Under the pieces are notes generated by a model. It was not told where the DNA came from. It saw only the letters and a list, made by a program, of their open reading frames with translations, and did not search any database. The position numbers and the translations under genes are program-made. This document shows, piece after piece, positions 1 to 8,650 of a DNA stretch of 64,000 bases (positions are counted from its first letter, which is position 1; each line of letters starts with the position of its first letter). Origin of the DNA: Candidatus Competibacteraceae bacterium (GTDB lineage: Bacteria > Pseudomonadota > Gammaproteobacteria > Competibacterales > Competibacteraceae); assembly GCA_003989065.1 (NCBI GenBank), contig RXIW01000004.1, positions 1 through 64,000 of the forward strand. The letters run 5' to 3'.

Positions 1-76
1 AGTATGTTGTGAGCGCCCCGCCTGCCTCCCAACAGTCAATAAGAGGAAGTAAGCGATTAGCGCCACTGTAATCTTA
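1..76. other. Left-edge flank before the IS element
   Basis: This short stretch lies outside the left inverted repeat of the insertion sequence. I see no credible reading frame or structured RNA in it. Whatever the IS interrupted or landed beside lies mostly outside the window. Confidence 0.4.
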
Positions 77-1376
77 GGACCTGTCAAGAAATAACCTGTA
101 CAAGTTTCATGTGGACGGAAGGATGGTGTAATTCCATTCACCGTGAAAGTCTGCCCTCTCAATTTTGATCTTTTCAAGTTCTTCGTCGGTCACATGGATT
201 CCTTGCGGGTAGGCGTTGGTATCGAGTTCAGCTTCAATCTTCAGCCCCGTCCGAGTGGTCGTGCCCGCAATCAAATTCACCACGACTTCATGGCTGAACA
301 GGGGCTTTCCCCGCCAATTCATGCTGATGTGGCTGAACATCCGATGCTCGATCTTGTTCCACTTGCTGGTCCCCGGTGGGAAATGGCACACGGAGATGCG
401 CAGCCCCGTCTGGTCGGCAAGCCGCTGCAGGGCGACCTTCCAAAGGCGCACCCGCGATCCGTTGCTGCCACCGCCGTCGGCGGTCACCAGCAACTCCGTG
501 GCCTCCGGGTAACGCGAGTGGCCCATCTTGTCCCACCAGCGCCGCAACGTCTCCACGGCAAACTCGGCCGTGTCATGGTCGGTGCCGACACTCACCCATC
601 CCGCGTTGGCGGCCGGGTCGTATACGCCGTAGGGATTGGCCTTGCCCAGCGCCTTGTCCGCGAAGTCATCAACCCGCACCGGCTCGGGATCGCCCTTGGG
701 ACGCCATTCCCGCCCGCCGTTCTTGAAATCCCCGACGAGTTCCTTTTTCTTGGTGTCCACGGACACGACCGGTTGCCCGCGCCGCTGGAAATCCTCGGCC
801 CGCCCGTGGATAAATCGGAATTGGGCGTCCCGGTCCGGATGGACGGAGCCTTCCTTGGTCTTTTGGTTGCCTTGGAGGCTGTACCCCAGGCCGCCCAGCA
901 AAGACGCGACCGTCTGGTGGCTGACCCGGTAGCCCTGAGCCGCCAGCGCGTCCGCCAACTGCCGGGTGCTGCGGCAAGTCCAGCGAAGGGGGCTTTCCGG
1001 ATCGCCCCGCGTGGTCGGCTCGACCAATGCCTCCAGCGCCGACAACAACCCCGACCCTGGTCGGGTCAGTTTTTTGCGGCCACCACCCGCTTTCCGAATT
1101 CGACCCGGAAGGCTGGAGCCTAAATCTTGGGCTTTTTCGGTTTCTTCACGGTGCAGCGTCACTCGCGACAGACCGGTGGCTTTGGCAACGATACTTTGCC
1201 CGCCATAGCCAATGGCTTCCGCCTCTGCGGCCGCCCATACCCGACGACCACGTTCGTCCAGCACACCCGACAGGCGCTCAAATTTTCCACGAACTTTGCT
1301 GATGATGTCCTCTTTATCCATGAGGATATCATGCGTTCAGCGAGCTAACTTGTACAACTTATTTTTTGACAGGCCC
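77..1376 (-). mobile_element. Complete ISAzo13-family insertion sequence
   Basis: A 1300-bp element carries a single transposase gene between near-perfect terminal inverted repeats of about 30 bp (77-106 and 1347-1376). The outer parts read GGACCTGTCAAGAAATAA on the left and, reverse-complemented, GGGCCTGTCAAAAAATAA on the right. Both end in TGTACAAGTT. The dinucleotide TA flanks each end (75-76 and 1377-1378) and could be a 2-bp target duplication. Read differently, CTTA and TAAG just outside extend the inverted repeat by four bases. The transposase is intact, so the element may still be mobile. It sits beyond the 3' end of the thiamine operon. Confidence 0.88.
107..1321 (-). CDS. ISAzo13-family DDE transposase
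   Basis: A 404-residue transposase that would cut and join the ends of its own element. The N-terminal part (about 1-70) looks like a helix-turn-helix region (GQSIVAKATGLSRVTLHRE). The catalytic core shows the expected acidic residues: Asp in SVDTKKKELVG, Asp in VTADGGGSNGSR, and Glu in WNKIEHRMFSHI. Its length is normal for the family and no frameshift or stop is seen. The ATG at 1321 sits just inside the right inverted repeat and the stop just inside the left one, as expected for a single-gene IS. The ISAzo13 call rests on recognising the protein; subgroup is not resolved. Confidence 0.92.
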   Translation of the reverse strand: MDKEDIISKVRGKFERLSGVLDERGRRVWAAAEAEAIGYGGQSIVAKATGLSRVTLHREETEKAQDLGSSLPGRIRKAGGGRKKLTRPGSGLLSALEALVEPTTRGDPESPLRWTCRSTRQLADALAAQGYRVSHQTVASLLGGLGYSLQGNQKTKEGSVHPDRDAQFRFIHGRAEDFQRRGQPVVSVDTKKKELVGDFKNGGREWRPKGDPEPVRVDDFADKALGKANPYGVYDPAANAGWVSVGTDHDTAEFAVETLRRWWDKMGHSRYPEATELLVTADGGGSNGSRVRLWKVALQRLADQTGLRISVCHFPPGTSKWNKIEHRMFSHISMNWRGKPLFSHEVVVNLIAGTTTRTGLKIEAELDTNAYPQGIHVTDEELEKIKIERADFHGEWNYTILPST

Positions 1377-1401
1377 TAAGCAAATTGATGACATAAGTAT
1401 A

Positions 1402-1437
1402 GTATAGCTAGCGTTCTCTCATCTTGAGAGGCTATAC
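1402..1437. other. Imperfect inverted repeat downstream of the thiamine operon
   Basis: GTATAGC at 1402-1408 pairs with GCTATAC at 1431-1437, and CTCTC at 1416-1420 with GAGAG at 1426-1430. This gives a two-part stem with a 7-nt bulge on one side. It lies just past the stop of the last thi gene, so it may end that operon's transcript, but there is no uridine run on the minus strand. It could equally be a fragment of older mobile DNA. Confidence 0.35.
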
Positions 1438-1473
1438 AAATTGGGTTTTAAGCACCGATGACCGAGGCAGCAA

Positions 1474-2673
1474 TCACCGCGAGGTCGGTGCATCCCTGGC
1501 GGCACGGTATTGTTCATGCAGCCAGGTTTCATAACCGCCTTCCAGCAGAAACAGCCGATGGCCGAGCTTATCCTTCAGCAGGAAATACGCCTGTACGGTA
1601 CGTGCTCCTCGCTGGCAGTAGAGCAACAGCCGCTGACTGTCGGGTTTCAGGCTGGCGATGACCTGTTCGATCTGATCCAAGGGAATGTGCGCTGCGCCTG
1701 GAATGTGTCCGGCGATGAATTCCGCCGAAGTGCGGATATCGATCCAGCGCAATGACGGATCTTGCTGTGCATCCGCCAAGCTGATCCAAGGCAAGGCGTC
1801 CGGATGCAGCAGCGTGGTATGCAACGGGCTACCCGCTGCAGTGCTGGCGCAAGCAGACGAGGACTCGGTCAATGGCTGAATCGAAGGCGATTCACCGCAC
1901 GACGGGCAATTCGGGTCGCGTGGTAGCCGCAACTTCTGGAAGCGCATCGCCAGCAGATCGATGGTGAGCACACTGCCGATCAACGGCTCACCGATGCCCA
2001 GAATCAATTTGAGCGCTTCATGCGCCTGCAACAGCCCGAACAAACCGGGAACCGTGCCCAATACCCCGGCTTGCGCACAGGAAGGCACCGTATCGGGATC
2101 GGGCTCTTGGGGAAACAGGCAGCGATGGCAGGGGCCACCCGGCGCAGCATAGACCGCCAGCATGCCCGAAAACGCCCGGATGCTGGCTCCGACATAGGGT
2201 TTGCCGGCCTGCACGCAGGCATCGTTGACCAGATACTTGGTGGCGAAACGATCGGAACCTTCGATCAGAACGTCATAGGACGCCGCCAACTCGCGGGCAT
2301 TGTCGATCGAGAAAGCCTCGGGATAACTATCGATCCGCAAATGCGGATTGAGCGCCAGCAAGCGCTGGCGGGCTTCCTCGACCTTGGGCGAACCGCACGC
2401 CGCCGTCGTGTAGAGAACCTGCCGCTGCAAATTGCTCAGTTCGATGTAGTCCGGATCGATGATGCCGAGCCGACCCACGCCAGCGGCGGCCAGATAGAGC
2501 AAAGCCGGCGATCCCAGGCCGCCGGCACCGATGACCAATACACTGGCCTGGCGTAGCTGGGTTTGGCCCGCCGCGCCGATCTCGGGCAGACTCAAGTGGC
2601 GGGCGTAACGCAATTGCTCTTCAAGGCTGAAGGTGGCGGGCGTGTCTGACGATAGGGGGGGAGAACCGGTCAT
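1474..2673 (-). CDS. thiF: ThiF/MoeB-type adenylyltransferase with C-terminal rhodanese domain
   Basis: This 399-residue protein should adenylate the C-terminal Gly-Gly of ThiS and help load sulfur on it. Residues about 15-250 are an E1-like ThiF/MoeB domain with the nucleotide loop GAGGLGSP and two zinc cysteine pairs, CHRC and CPSC. Residues about 290-390 are a rhodanese domain with active-site loop CQRGAR, so Cys is present for persulfide transfer. It is the last gene of thiO-thiS-thiG-thiE-thiF, 18 bp after thiE, which favours a thiazole role. MoeB-rhodanese proteins can also serve molybdopterin synthase, so dual use is possible. It starts at the ATG at 2673. Confidence 0.85.
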   Translation of the reverse strand: MTGSPPLSSDTPATFSLEEQLRYARHLSLPEIGAAGQTQLRQASVLVIGAGGLGSPALLYLAAAGVGRLGIIDPDYIELSNLQRQVLYTTAACGSPKVEEARQRLLALNPHLRIDSYPEAFSIDNARELAASYDVLIEGSDRFATKYLVNDACVQAGKPYVGASIRAFSGMLAVYAAPGGPCHRCLFPQEPDPDTVPSCAQAGVLGTVPGLFGLLQAHEALKLILGIGEPLIGSVLTIDLLAMRFQKLRLPRDPNCPSCGESPSIQPLTESSSACASTAAGSPLHTTLLHPDALPWISLADAQQDPSLRWIDIRTSAEFIAGHIPGAAHIPLDQIEQVIASLKPDSQRLLLYCQRGARTVQAYFLLKDKLGHRLFLLEGGYETWLHEQYRAARDAPTSR

Positions 2674-2691
2674 CGCGGCATTCAGGAGCGC

Positions 2692-3306
2692 TTATCGCGC
2701 GGTGGCGTGGAACAGATCCAACCAAGCGCGCACGCGGCCATCGGGGTCGGGGGCGCGCAAGACATCGGAGACCACCGCGATGGCGTCTGCTCCCGCCGCC
2801 AGAACCGCCGGCGCGCGTTCCAGGGTGATGCCACCGATGGCGATCAACGGGCAACTACACTGCGCCTTCCACTGGCCGATGCGCTCCAGACCTTGGGGCG
2901 ACCAGGGCATCTGCTTGAGCGTGGTTTCGTAGATCGGACCCAGCGCGATGTAATCGGGTTGGGCCGCCAGCGCAGTTTGCAGTTCTGCGGGGCTGTGGGT
3001 GCTGATCCCCAGCTTGAGCCCCGCCGCGCTAATGGCAGCGCGATCGGCCTGGGCCAGATCCTCCTGACCCAGATGCAGCCAATGAGCGCCTGCGGCGATG
3101 GCGACTTGCCAATAATCGTTGACGATCAGCTGGCAGTGGTAATCGGCGGCGATGGCCAGGGCCTCGCGAATCTGTCGCTGCACGGTCGCAACGGGCTGGT
3201 CCTTGATCCGCAGCTGGATGGTGCGCACCCCCAGCGGCAGGAAGCGGCGCACCCAACGGACATCGTCCACGACCGGATAGAAGCCGTAAGCACCTTGCGT
3301 TTGCAT
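2692..3306 (-). CDS. thiE: Thiamine-phosphate synthase
   Basis: A 204-residue TIM-barrel enzyme that joins the thiazole phosphate (HET-P) and pyrimidine (HMP-PP) halves into thiamine phosphate in the cytoplasm. Recognisable stretches are QLRIKD, LHLGQEDL (phosphate and pyrophosphate binding region), GPIYETTLK and IAIGGI near the C-terminus. The frame stays open upstream into thiG, but family homology begins at MQTQGAYGF, so I use the ATG at 3306. That leaves 11 bp to the stop of thiG. Length is typical. Confidence 0.9.
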   Translation of the reverse strand: MQTQGAYGFYPVVDDVRWVRRFLPLGVRTIQLRIKDQPVATVQRQIREALAIAADYHCQLIVNDYWQVAIAAGAHWLHLGQEDLAQADRAAISAAGLKLGISTHSPAELQTALAAQPDYIALGPIYETTLKQMPWSPQGLERIGQWKAQCSCPLIAIGGITLERAPAVLAAGADAIAVVSDVLRAPDPDGRVRAWLDLFHATAR

Positions 3307-3317
3307 GCGCGCTGCGC

Positions 3318-4112
3318 CTACGACTGATGCCAGAACGGGGTGCCAGTGACCGGTGTGCTCGGTTCCGCCATGTCCTGGCTGGGCATCGCGCCGGCCAGGT
3401 AGCCGAGACGACCGGACTCGACCGCCAGCCCGAAGGCGCGCGCCATCTGCACCGGATCGGTGGCGCGGGCGACGGCGGTGTTGACCAGGACGCCGTCGTA
3501 ACCCAGCTCCATGGCGGCGATGGCGTGGGAGGGTTTGCCGATGCCGGCATCGACGATCAGACTGATGTCCGGATAGCGCGCCCGCAGGGTCCGCAGAGCG
3601 TAGGGATTGTTCAAACCCTGTCCCGAGCCGATCGGCGCACCCCAAGGCATCAGGATCGAACAGCCAGCCTGCAACAGGCGCTCGGCCACCACCAGATCTT
3701 CGGTGGTATACGGAAAGACCTGAAAGCCGCGCCGGCACAATTGTTCCGCTGCTTCGACCAGCAGAAACGGATGCGGCTGCAAGGTGTAATCGTCGCCGAT
3801 CACTTCCAGCTTCACCCAATCGGTTTCGAAGATCTCACGGCCCATTTCCGCCGTGGTCACGGCCTCTTTCACCGTCTTGCAGCCAGCGGTGTTAGGGAGG
3901 ACTTGTACGCCCAGCGCCTTGATCATCGACCAGAATTGGGCTCCGGCCCGTTCGGTCGCCGCTTCGCGCCGCAGTGAAACGGTCACGACCTCGGCGCTGG
4001 AAGCGGCGATGGCTTGTTGCAGCACGGTCGGGGAGGGATAGCGGGCGGTGCCCAGCAGCAGCCGCGAATGCAGCGCGCGACCGGCAATATTCCAGACGGA
4101 TGAAGTGGTCAT
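3318..4112 (-). CDS. thiG: Thiazole synthase ThiG
   Basis: A 264-residue thiazole synthase that condenses deoxyxylulose phosphate, dehydroglycine and ThiS-thiocarboxylate sulfur into the thiazole ring. It begins [12 protein letters not shown] and has the family features [10 protein letters not shown], the Schiff-base lysine in [18 protein letters not shown] and [11 protein letters not shown]. The open frame extends about 115 codons further upstream through thiS and into thiO, but that part is out-of-frame translation. The ATG at 4112 is 5 bp past the thiS stop, with a GAGGTTGA stretch as a plausible ribosome site. Its partner ThiS is encoded immediately before it. Confidence 0.94.
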   Translation of the reverse strand: MTTSSVWNIAGRALHSRLLLGTARYPSPTVLQQAIAASSAEVVTVSLRREAATERAGAQFWSMIKALGVQVLPNTAGCKTVKEAVTTAEMGREIFETDWVKLEVIGDDYTLQPHPFLLVEAAEQLCRRGFQVFPYTTEDLVVAERLLQAGCSILMPWGAPIGSGQGLNNPYALRTLRARYPDISLIVDAGIGKPSHAIAAMELGYDGVLVNTAVARATDPVQMARAFGLAVESGRLGYLAGAMPSQDMAEPSTPVTGTPFWHQS

Positions 4113-4117
4113 GAGAC

Positions 4118-4327
4118 TCAACCTCCCTGCATCGGCGCGACGATTTCCAGGCGGTCGCCTTCCTGCAGCTGCAAACTGGCGTAGCGGCTGCGCGGCACGA
4201 ATTCTTCGTTGTGCGCCACCGCGATGGGCGCGCCGGCATAGCCCCAGTGCGCCAGCGCTTCGGCCAGCGAATAGGGCGGTTGGTCCAGGGTCTTGGGGTC
4301 GCCGTTGACTTCGATATGAATGCTCAT
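4118..4327 (-). CDS. thiS: Sulfur-carrier protein ThiS
   Basis: A 69-residue ubiquitin-fold sulfur carrier ending in the diagnostic Gly-Gly (APMQGG), which is adenylated by ThiF and converted to a thiocarboxylate for ThiG. It begins [12 protein letters not shown] at the ATG at 4327. The start overlaps the stop of thiO by 4 bp (ATGA), indicating translational coupling. The longer upstream frame lies inside thiO and is not coding. Confidence 0.93.
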   Translation of the reverse strand: MSIHIEVNGDPKTLDQPPYSLAEALAHWGYAGAPIAVAHNEEFVPRSRYASLQLQEGDRLEIVAPMQGG

Positions 4328-5418
4328 GGGCGCTCGGTAACGGTGTCGAGGGATCGCCGCAACACTGCCGCGGTTTCGGGCCAGCGCTGCTCGCCGATAA
4401 AGGTCGCGACCGTTTCGGCCAGGAAGGGGCTGAGCAGATAGCCATGCCGATATAAACCATTGACCTGCAGCAGGTTGTCCTGCTGCCGGATGGCCGGGAG
4501 GTGATCGGGCAGGGTCGGCCGGCACTGGGTTTTCATTTCGACGATCTCCGCTTCGGCGAAAGCCGGGTGCAGCGCGTAGGCCGCCGACAGCAGTTCCAGG
4601 CTGGAGCGGACGGTCGGCGGTCGCAAGGAGTCGCTTTCGATGCTGGTCGCGCCCACCACGAAACGGTTGCCGGGGCGCGGCACGATGTAGAGCGGGTAGC
4701 GCGGGTGCATCATGCGGATCGGTCGATGGAGCTGAACGTCCGGGCTGCGCAGGGTGAGGATTTCACCGCGCACCCCACGCAATGCCGGCCAGGTGTCGCT
4801 GGCGGCCAGCCCCCGACAATCCACCACCCAGTCGAAGGCATGGCGTTGGCCTTGGGCGTGGATCTCACCCGGAGCCAGGGCATCGACGCGAGTCGCGAAA
4901 TGCAGCTGCGCGCCGTCTCGCCGCAGGGTCTCGACCAGGGCCGGCAGCAGCGAACGGGGATCGATTTCGCCTTCGGGGGTGAGATACAAACCGGTGCTGA
5001 AACGGCCTTCCAGCTCCGGTTCCAGTTCGTGCAGCTCGCTGCGCTGCAGCCAGCGCAGCCGGGGTTCGAAGCCGGCGTGTTTGATGCGCTCGGCCAGATG
5101 GTGCATGCCGGCGCGATCCTGATGATGAGCCACCACCAGCGTGCCGTTGCAACTCATGTGCACCGGCCGCGCCAGGGTGGGAACCAGCTGCCGCCAGAGT
5201 TCGAGCGCAGCGGCGCCCCATCGGCAGATCTCGGCTTCCGCTTCGCTCAGTTCGCAATACGGGGCCAGCATCCCCGCGCCGACATGGCTGCAGTGATGGG
5301 CGAGGTCTTCGCTGCCACTTTCGAACAGGCTGATCCGATGACCCTGCCGTTGTAGCCACAGGGCTTGAGTAAGGCCGGCGACGCCCGCGCCGACGATGGC
5401 GATTCGGTAAGAGTGCAC
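4324..5418 (-). CDS. thiO: Glycine oxidase ThiO (FAD-dependent)
   Basis: A 364-residue flavoprotein of the DAO family that oxidises glycine to dehydroglycine (iminoacetate), the nitrogen donor for thiazole in aerobic-type thiamine synthesis. The N-terminal FAD-binding Rossmann motif is [18 protein letters not shown]. Further family marks are [17 protein letters not shown], the substrate region with GATSIESDS, and [12 protein letters not shown] near the C-terminus. ThiO in place of ThiH implies an oxygen-dependent route. It is the first gene of the thi operon, only 38 bp after the end of aapP, which is too short for a TPP riboswitch. Confidence 0.92.
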   Translation of the reverse strand: MHSYRIAIVGAGVAGLTQALWLQRQGHRISLFESGSEDLAHHCSHVGAGMLAPYCELSEAEAEICRWGAAALELWRQLVPTLARPVHMSCNGTLVVAHHQDRAGMHHLAERIKHAGFEPRLRWLQRSELHELEPELEGRFSTGLYLTPEGEIDPRSLLPALVETLRRDGAQLHFATRVDALAPGEIHAQGQRHAFDWVVDCRGLAASDTWPALRGVRGEILTLRSPDVQLHRPIRMMHPRYPLYIVPRPGNRFVVGATSIESDSLRPPTVRSSLELLSAAYALHPAFAEAEIVEMKTQCRPTLPDHLPAIRQQDNLLQVNGLYRHGYLLSPFLAETVATFIGEQRWPETAAVLRRSLDTVTERP

Positions 5419-5456
5419 GCAATCCTCAGTGCTGGTCGGAGTGACGTCCTGGCATT

Positions 5457-6236
5457 TTAGTGATGCAGGATCTGGCTCAGGAACAGCTTGGTTCGATCCG
5501 AACGGGGGTGGGTGAAGAATTCTTCGGGGGTGTTCTGCTCGATGATTTCACCGCCATCCATGAAGATTACCCGGTGCGCGACGGTTTTGGCAAAACCCAT
5601 TTCATGGGTGACGCACAGCATGGTCATGCCGTCCTCGGCCAGGGTCACCATGGTTTCCAGCACTTCTTTGATCATCTCCGGGTCGAGGGCCGAGGTCGGC
5701 TCGTCGAACAGCATGATCTTGGGGTTCATGCACAGACTGCGGGCGATGGCGACCCGCTGTTGCTGACCGCCGGACAGTTGGCCGGGATATTTGTGGGCCT
5801 GCTCGGGAATCTTGACCCGTTGCAGGTAGTGCATGGCGGCTTCTTCGGCCTGCTTGCGCGGTTGTTTGCGCACCCAGATCGGCGCCAGCACGCAGTTTTC
5901 CAGCACGGTCAGATGCGGGAACAGGTTGAAGTGCTGGAATACCATGCCGACTTCGCGGCGGATGCGTTCGATCTGCTTGACGTCGTTGTTCAATTCATGA
6001 CCGTCGACCGTGATCCGTCCGCGCTGGTATTCCTCCAGACGGTTGATGCAACGGATGGTGGTCGACTTGCCGGAGCCGGACGGGCCACAGATGACGATGC
6101 GTTCGCCTTTCTGGACGGTCAGGTTGATGTCCTTCAGTACGTGGAACTGGCCGTACCACTTGTGGACGCTTTCCAGGGTGATCATGACCTGATCGGACAG
6201 CGGCTTCTGGGCGGAAGAGGGAGAGGATTCGGACAT
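5457..6236 (-). CDS. aapP: General L-amino acid ABC transporter, ATP-binding subunit
   Basis: A 259-residue ATPase of the polar amino-acid uptake class (AapP/BztD/GlnQ). It has Walker [10 protein letters not shown], the signature LSGGQQQR, Walker [15 protein letters not shown] and the switch histidine in CVTHEMGFA. It powers import through AapQ and AapM. It starts 12 bp after the stop of aapM and is the last transporter gene in the operon. Length is standard. Confidence 0.94.
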   Translation of the reverse strand: MSESSPSSAQKPLSDQVMITLESVHKWYGQFHVLKDINLTVQKGERIVICGPSGSGKSTTIRCINRLEEYQRGRITVDGHELNNDVKQIERIRREVGMVFQHFNLFPHLTVLENCVLAPIWVRKQPRKQAEEAAMHYLQRVKIPEQAHKYPGQLSGGQQQRVAIARSLCMNPKIMLFDEPTSALDPEMIKEVLETMVTLAEDGMTMLCVTHEMGFAKTVAHRVIFMDGGEIIEQNTPEEFFTHPRSDRTKLFLSQILHH

Positions 6237-6248
6237 GGCGATGGATTC

Positions 6249-7364
6249 CTAGCGCTTGTGGCCGGTGTGCAGGCGTTTTTCCAGCTTCTGGCTGAAATGG
6301 GACATGTTGAAGCAGAACAGCCAGTACACGGCGGCAGCGAACACGTAGCCTTCGGTGGAGAAGCCCAGCCAATCGGGGTTGGTGGTGGCGTTGTGCACCA
6401 TGTTCATCAGGTCGAACAGGCCGATGATCAACACCAGCGAGGTATCCTTGAACAGCGCGATGAAGGTGTTGACGATGCCGGGAATGACCAGTTTCAGAGC
6501 CTGCGGCAGCACGATCAGCCCCATGGTCTTCCAGTAACCTAGACCCAGCGCGGCGGCGGCTTCGACCTGGCCCTTGGGGATGGCCTGCAACCCGCCGCGC
6601 ACCACTTCGGCCATGTAGGCTGACTGGAACAGGGTGACGCCGATCAGTGCCCGCAGCAGTTTGTCGAAGTTCATCCCGGCCGGCAGGAATAGCGGCAGCA
6701 TCACCGAGGACATGAACAACACGGTGATCAGCGGCACGCCGCGCCAGAATTCGATGAAGGTCACGCACAGGGTCTGGATGGCGGGCAACCGCGAGCGCCG
6801 GCCCAGCGCCAGCAGGATACCCAGCGGCAGAGCGGCGGTCATGCCAACGCCAGCGATGACCAGCGTCAACAGCAGTCCGCCCCACTGGCTGGTTTCGACC
6901 ACTGGCAGGCCAAATGAGCCGCCCTTGAGCAGGAAGAAGGCGATCACCGGATAGATGACCAGCAATCCAAGGCCCAGCCGTACCTTGAGTCGGTTGGAGA
7001 CGGCATGCATGAACAGGGGCGCCGCGCCGAAGATCAGCAACAGCGCGGTCAGGTCGACCCGCCAACGCTGGCCGTCCGGATAGAAGCCGTACATGAATTG
7101 CCCGAAGTGGACCTGGATGAACACCCAGCAGGCCCCGCCCGGATGGCAGGCTTCGCGGTTGTCCCCGCTCCAGGTGGCGTCGATGATCGCCCAGCGCAAG
7201 ATCGGTGGAATGATCAGGTACAGTAGCCAGATCGCCAGCAGGGTGAGGGCGATGTTCAGCGGCGACGAGAGCAGATTGTGCCGCACCCAGCCGATGGCCC
7301 CGATGGAGTTGGAGGGTGGCGGTAGATTGGGATGGGGAACGTGGGCGATGGAAGATTCGGACAT
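6249..7364 (-). CDS. aapM: General L-amino acid ABC transporter, permease AapM
   Basis: A 371-residue inner-membrane permease. It is longer than GlnP-type permeases because it has extra N-terminal membrane segments and a loop, as in AapM/BztC. Hydrophobic segments start around residues 30-55 (LNIALTLLAIWLLYLIIP). The C-terminal half carries the His/Glu permease fold with the EAA-type loop region GLGYWKTMGLIVLPQALKLV. The start is 3 bp from the aapQ stop, so the two subunits are probably translated together. Orientation and order match the aapJQMP operon of alphaproteobacteria. Confidence 0.92.
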   Translation of the reverse strand: MSESSIAHVPHPNLPPPSNSIGAIGWVRHNLLSSPLNIALTLLAIWLLYLIIPPILRWAIIDATWSGDNREACHPGGACWVFIQVHFGQFMYGFYPDGQRWRVDLTALLLIFGAAPLFMHAVSNRLKVRLGLGLLVIYPVIAFFLLKGGSFGLPVVETSQWGGLLLTLVIAGVGMTAALPLGILLALGRRSRLPAIQTLCVTFIEFWRGVPLITVLFMSSVMLPLFLPAGMNFDKLLRALIGVTLFQSAYMAEVVRGGLQAIPKGQVEAAAALGLGYWKTMGLIVLPQALKLVIPGIVNTFIALFKDTSLVLIIGLFDLMNMVHNATTNPDWLGFSTEGYVFAAAVYWLFCFNMSHFSQKLEKRLHTGHKR

Positions 7365-7367
7365 GGC

Positions 7368-8549
7368 TTAGCGCTCCACCAGGGCGACCCGTCGGTTGTA
7401 CCAGTTCATGCCCAGCGAAATCAGCAGGCTGATGGTCAGGTAAACCGCCATGGTGATCGCGATGCATTCGATGGCCTGACCGGTCTGGTTCAGCGTAGTG
7501 CCGGCGAAGGCCGCCACCAGATCGGGATAGCCGATAGCGGCGGCTAGCGAGGAATTCTTGGTCAGGTTGAGATACTGATTGGTCAGCGGCGGGATGATCA
7601 CCCGTAGCGCCTGTGGCAGGACGACCAGCCGCAGGGTCAGACTGGAATTCAGGCCCAGGGAGAGCGAGGCTTCGGTCTGGCCGTGGCTGACCGCCTGGAT
7701 GCCGGAGCGGACGATTTCAGCGATGAAGGTGGCGGTGTAGACGCTCAGGGCCAGCAGTAGCGAGGCCATTTCCGGAATGACCACCCAGCCGCCCTGGAAG
7801 TTGAAGCCGCGCAATTCCGGAAGCTGCCAGTGCAGCGGTGATCCGGCCAGCCAGAACACCACGAGCGGTAAGCCGAGCAGCAGGGCCAGGGACGTCCGCA
7901 AGATCGGAAACGCTTGACCGGTCGCCATTTGCCGCTGCCACGCCCAACGCTTCAGCCACCAGACCAAGCCGATGGCGATGGCTAGTGCGACCAGCACCCA
8001 GCCGAAGCCGGGCTGGAACTGCGGGGCTGGCATGTAGAGTCCGCGAATATTCAGGAATACGGCATCGCCCAGGCTCAGACTTTGCCGTGGTGCGGGTACG
8101 GCTCGCAACACGGCAAAGTACCAGAAGAAGATTTGCAGCAGCAGCGGGATGTTGCGGAAGGTTTCGATGTAGATCAGCGCCAGCTTGGCGACCAGCCAGT
8201 TCTTGGACAGCCGGGCGATGCCGACGATGAAGCCCAGCAAGGTAGCGAGAACGATGCCCAGCGCCGACACCAACAGAGTATTGAGCAACGCGACCCAGAA
8301 TACCTGACCGTAGTTGGAGGTCGGAGAATAGGGAATGAGGGTCTGGATGATGTCGAAACCGGAGGGCGAGGACAGGAAGTCGAAGCCCGAGGCGATACCG
8401 AGCCGGCGCAGATTGAGCTGGGTGTTGTGGAAGATGTACAACCCGAAGGCGACGGTCACGACCAAGGCGATCACCTGAAAGGCGATGGCCCGAACCTGTG
8501 GGTCGTTCCAGAACGGCGGTTTGACCGGGGCGGGGGCGTGTTCAGCCAT
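7368..8549 (-). CDS. aapQ: General L-amino acid ABC transporter, permease AapQ
   Basis: A 393-residue inner-membrane permease of the AapQ/BztB type. A first membrane segment lies at about residues 18-40 (AIAFQVIALVVTVAFGLYIF). More follow, and the EAA-type loop LGLNSSLTLRLVVLPQALRVI lies near residue 310. It forms the translocation channel with AapM. It follows aapJ after a 101-bp gap that holds a strong hairpin, then runs directly into aapM. Confidence 0.92.
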   Translation of the reverse strand: MAEHAPAPVKPPFWNDPQVRAIAFQVIALVVTVAFGLYIFHNTQLNLRRLGIASGFDFLSSPSGFDIIQTLIPYSPTSNYGQVFWVALLNTLLVSALGIVLATLLGFIVGIARLSKNWLVAKLALIYIETFRNIPLLLQIFFWYFAVLRAVPAPRQSLSLGDAVFLNIRGLYMPAPQFQPGFGWVLVALAIAIGLVWWLKRWAWQRQMATGQAFPILRTSLALLLGLPLVVFWLAGSPLHWQLPELRGFNFQGGWVVIPEMASLLLALSVYTATFIAEIVRSGIQAVSHGQTEASLSLGLNSSLTLRLVVLPQALRVIIPPLTNQYLNLTKNSSLAAAIGYPDLVAAFAGTTLNQTGQAIECIAITMAVYLTISLLISLGMNWYNRRVALVER

Positions 8550-8591
8550 GGGATGCCCGTTAGCAGAGGGAAAGGAACCAATGATCGCCGA

Positions 8592-8625
8592 CCGGCGACA
8601 GGATCGGTCGAGATCTTGTCACCGG
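8592..8625 (-). other. Intercistronic hairpin between aapJ and aapQ
   Basis: Bases 8592-8605 pair with 8612-8625 in a 14-bp stem that has one mismatch and one G-U pair in the minus-strand transcript. The loop is 6 nt. There is no following uridine run, so it is unlikely to be a full terminator. Hairpins at this place in binding-protein operons commonly protect the upstream message from 3' exonucleases and raise binding-protein output over permease output. That role here is inferred. Confidence 0.6.
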
Positions 8626-8650
8626 GCGGCGCGAGGATTAAGCGCGAGTA

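Noticed and set aside
143-1123. Long plus-strand open frame opposite the transposase (326 codons)
   Set aside because: It is the complementary shadow of the transposase gene; no protein family is recognisable and GC-rich third positions explain the open frame.
2692-3819. A 375-residue fused thiG-thiE-like protein
   Set aside because: The extra N-terminal part is an out-of-frame reading of thiG; thiE starts at 3306.
5419-5456. TPP riboswitch for the thi operon
   Set aside because: The 38-bp gap is too short for the roughly 100-nt element.
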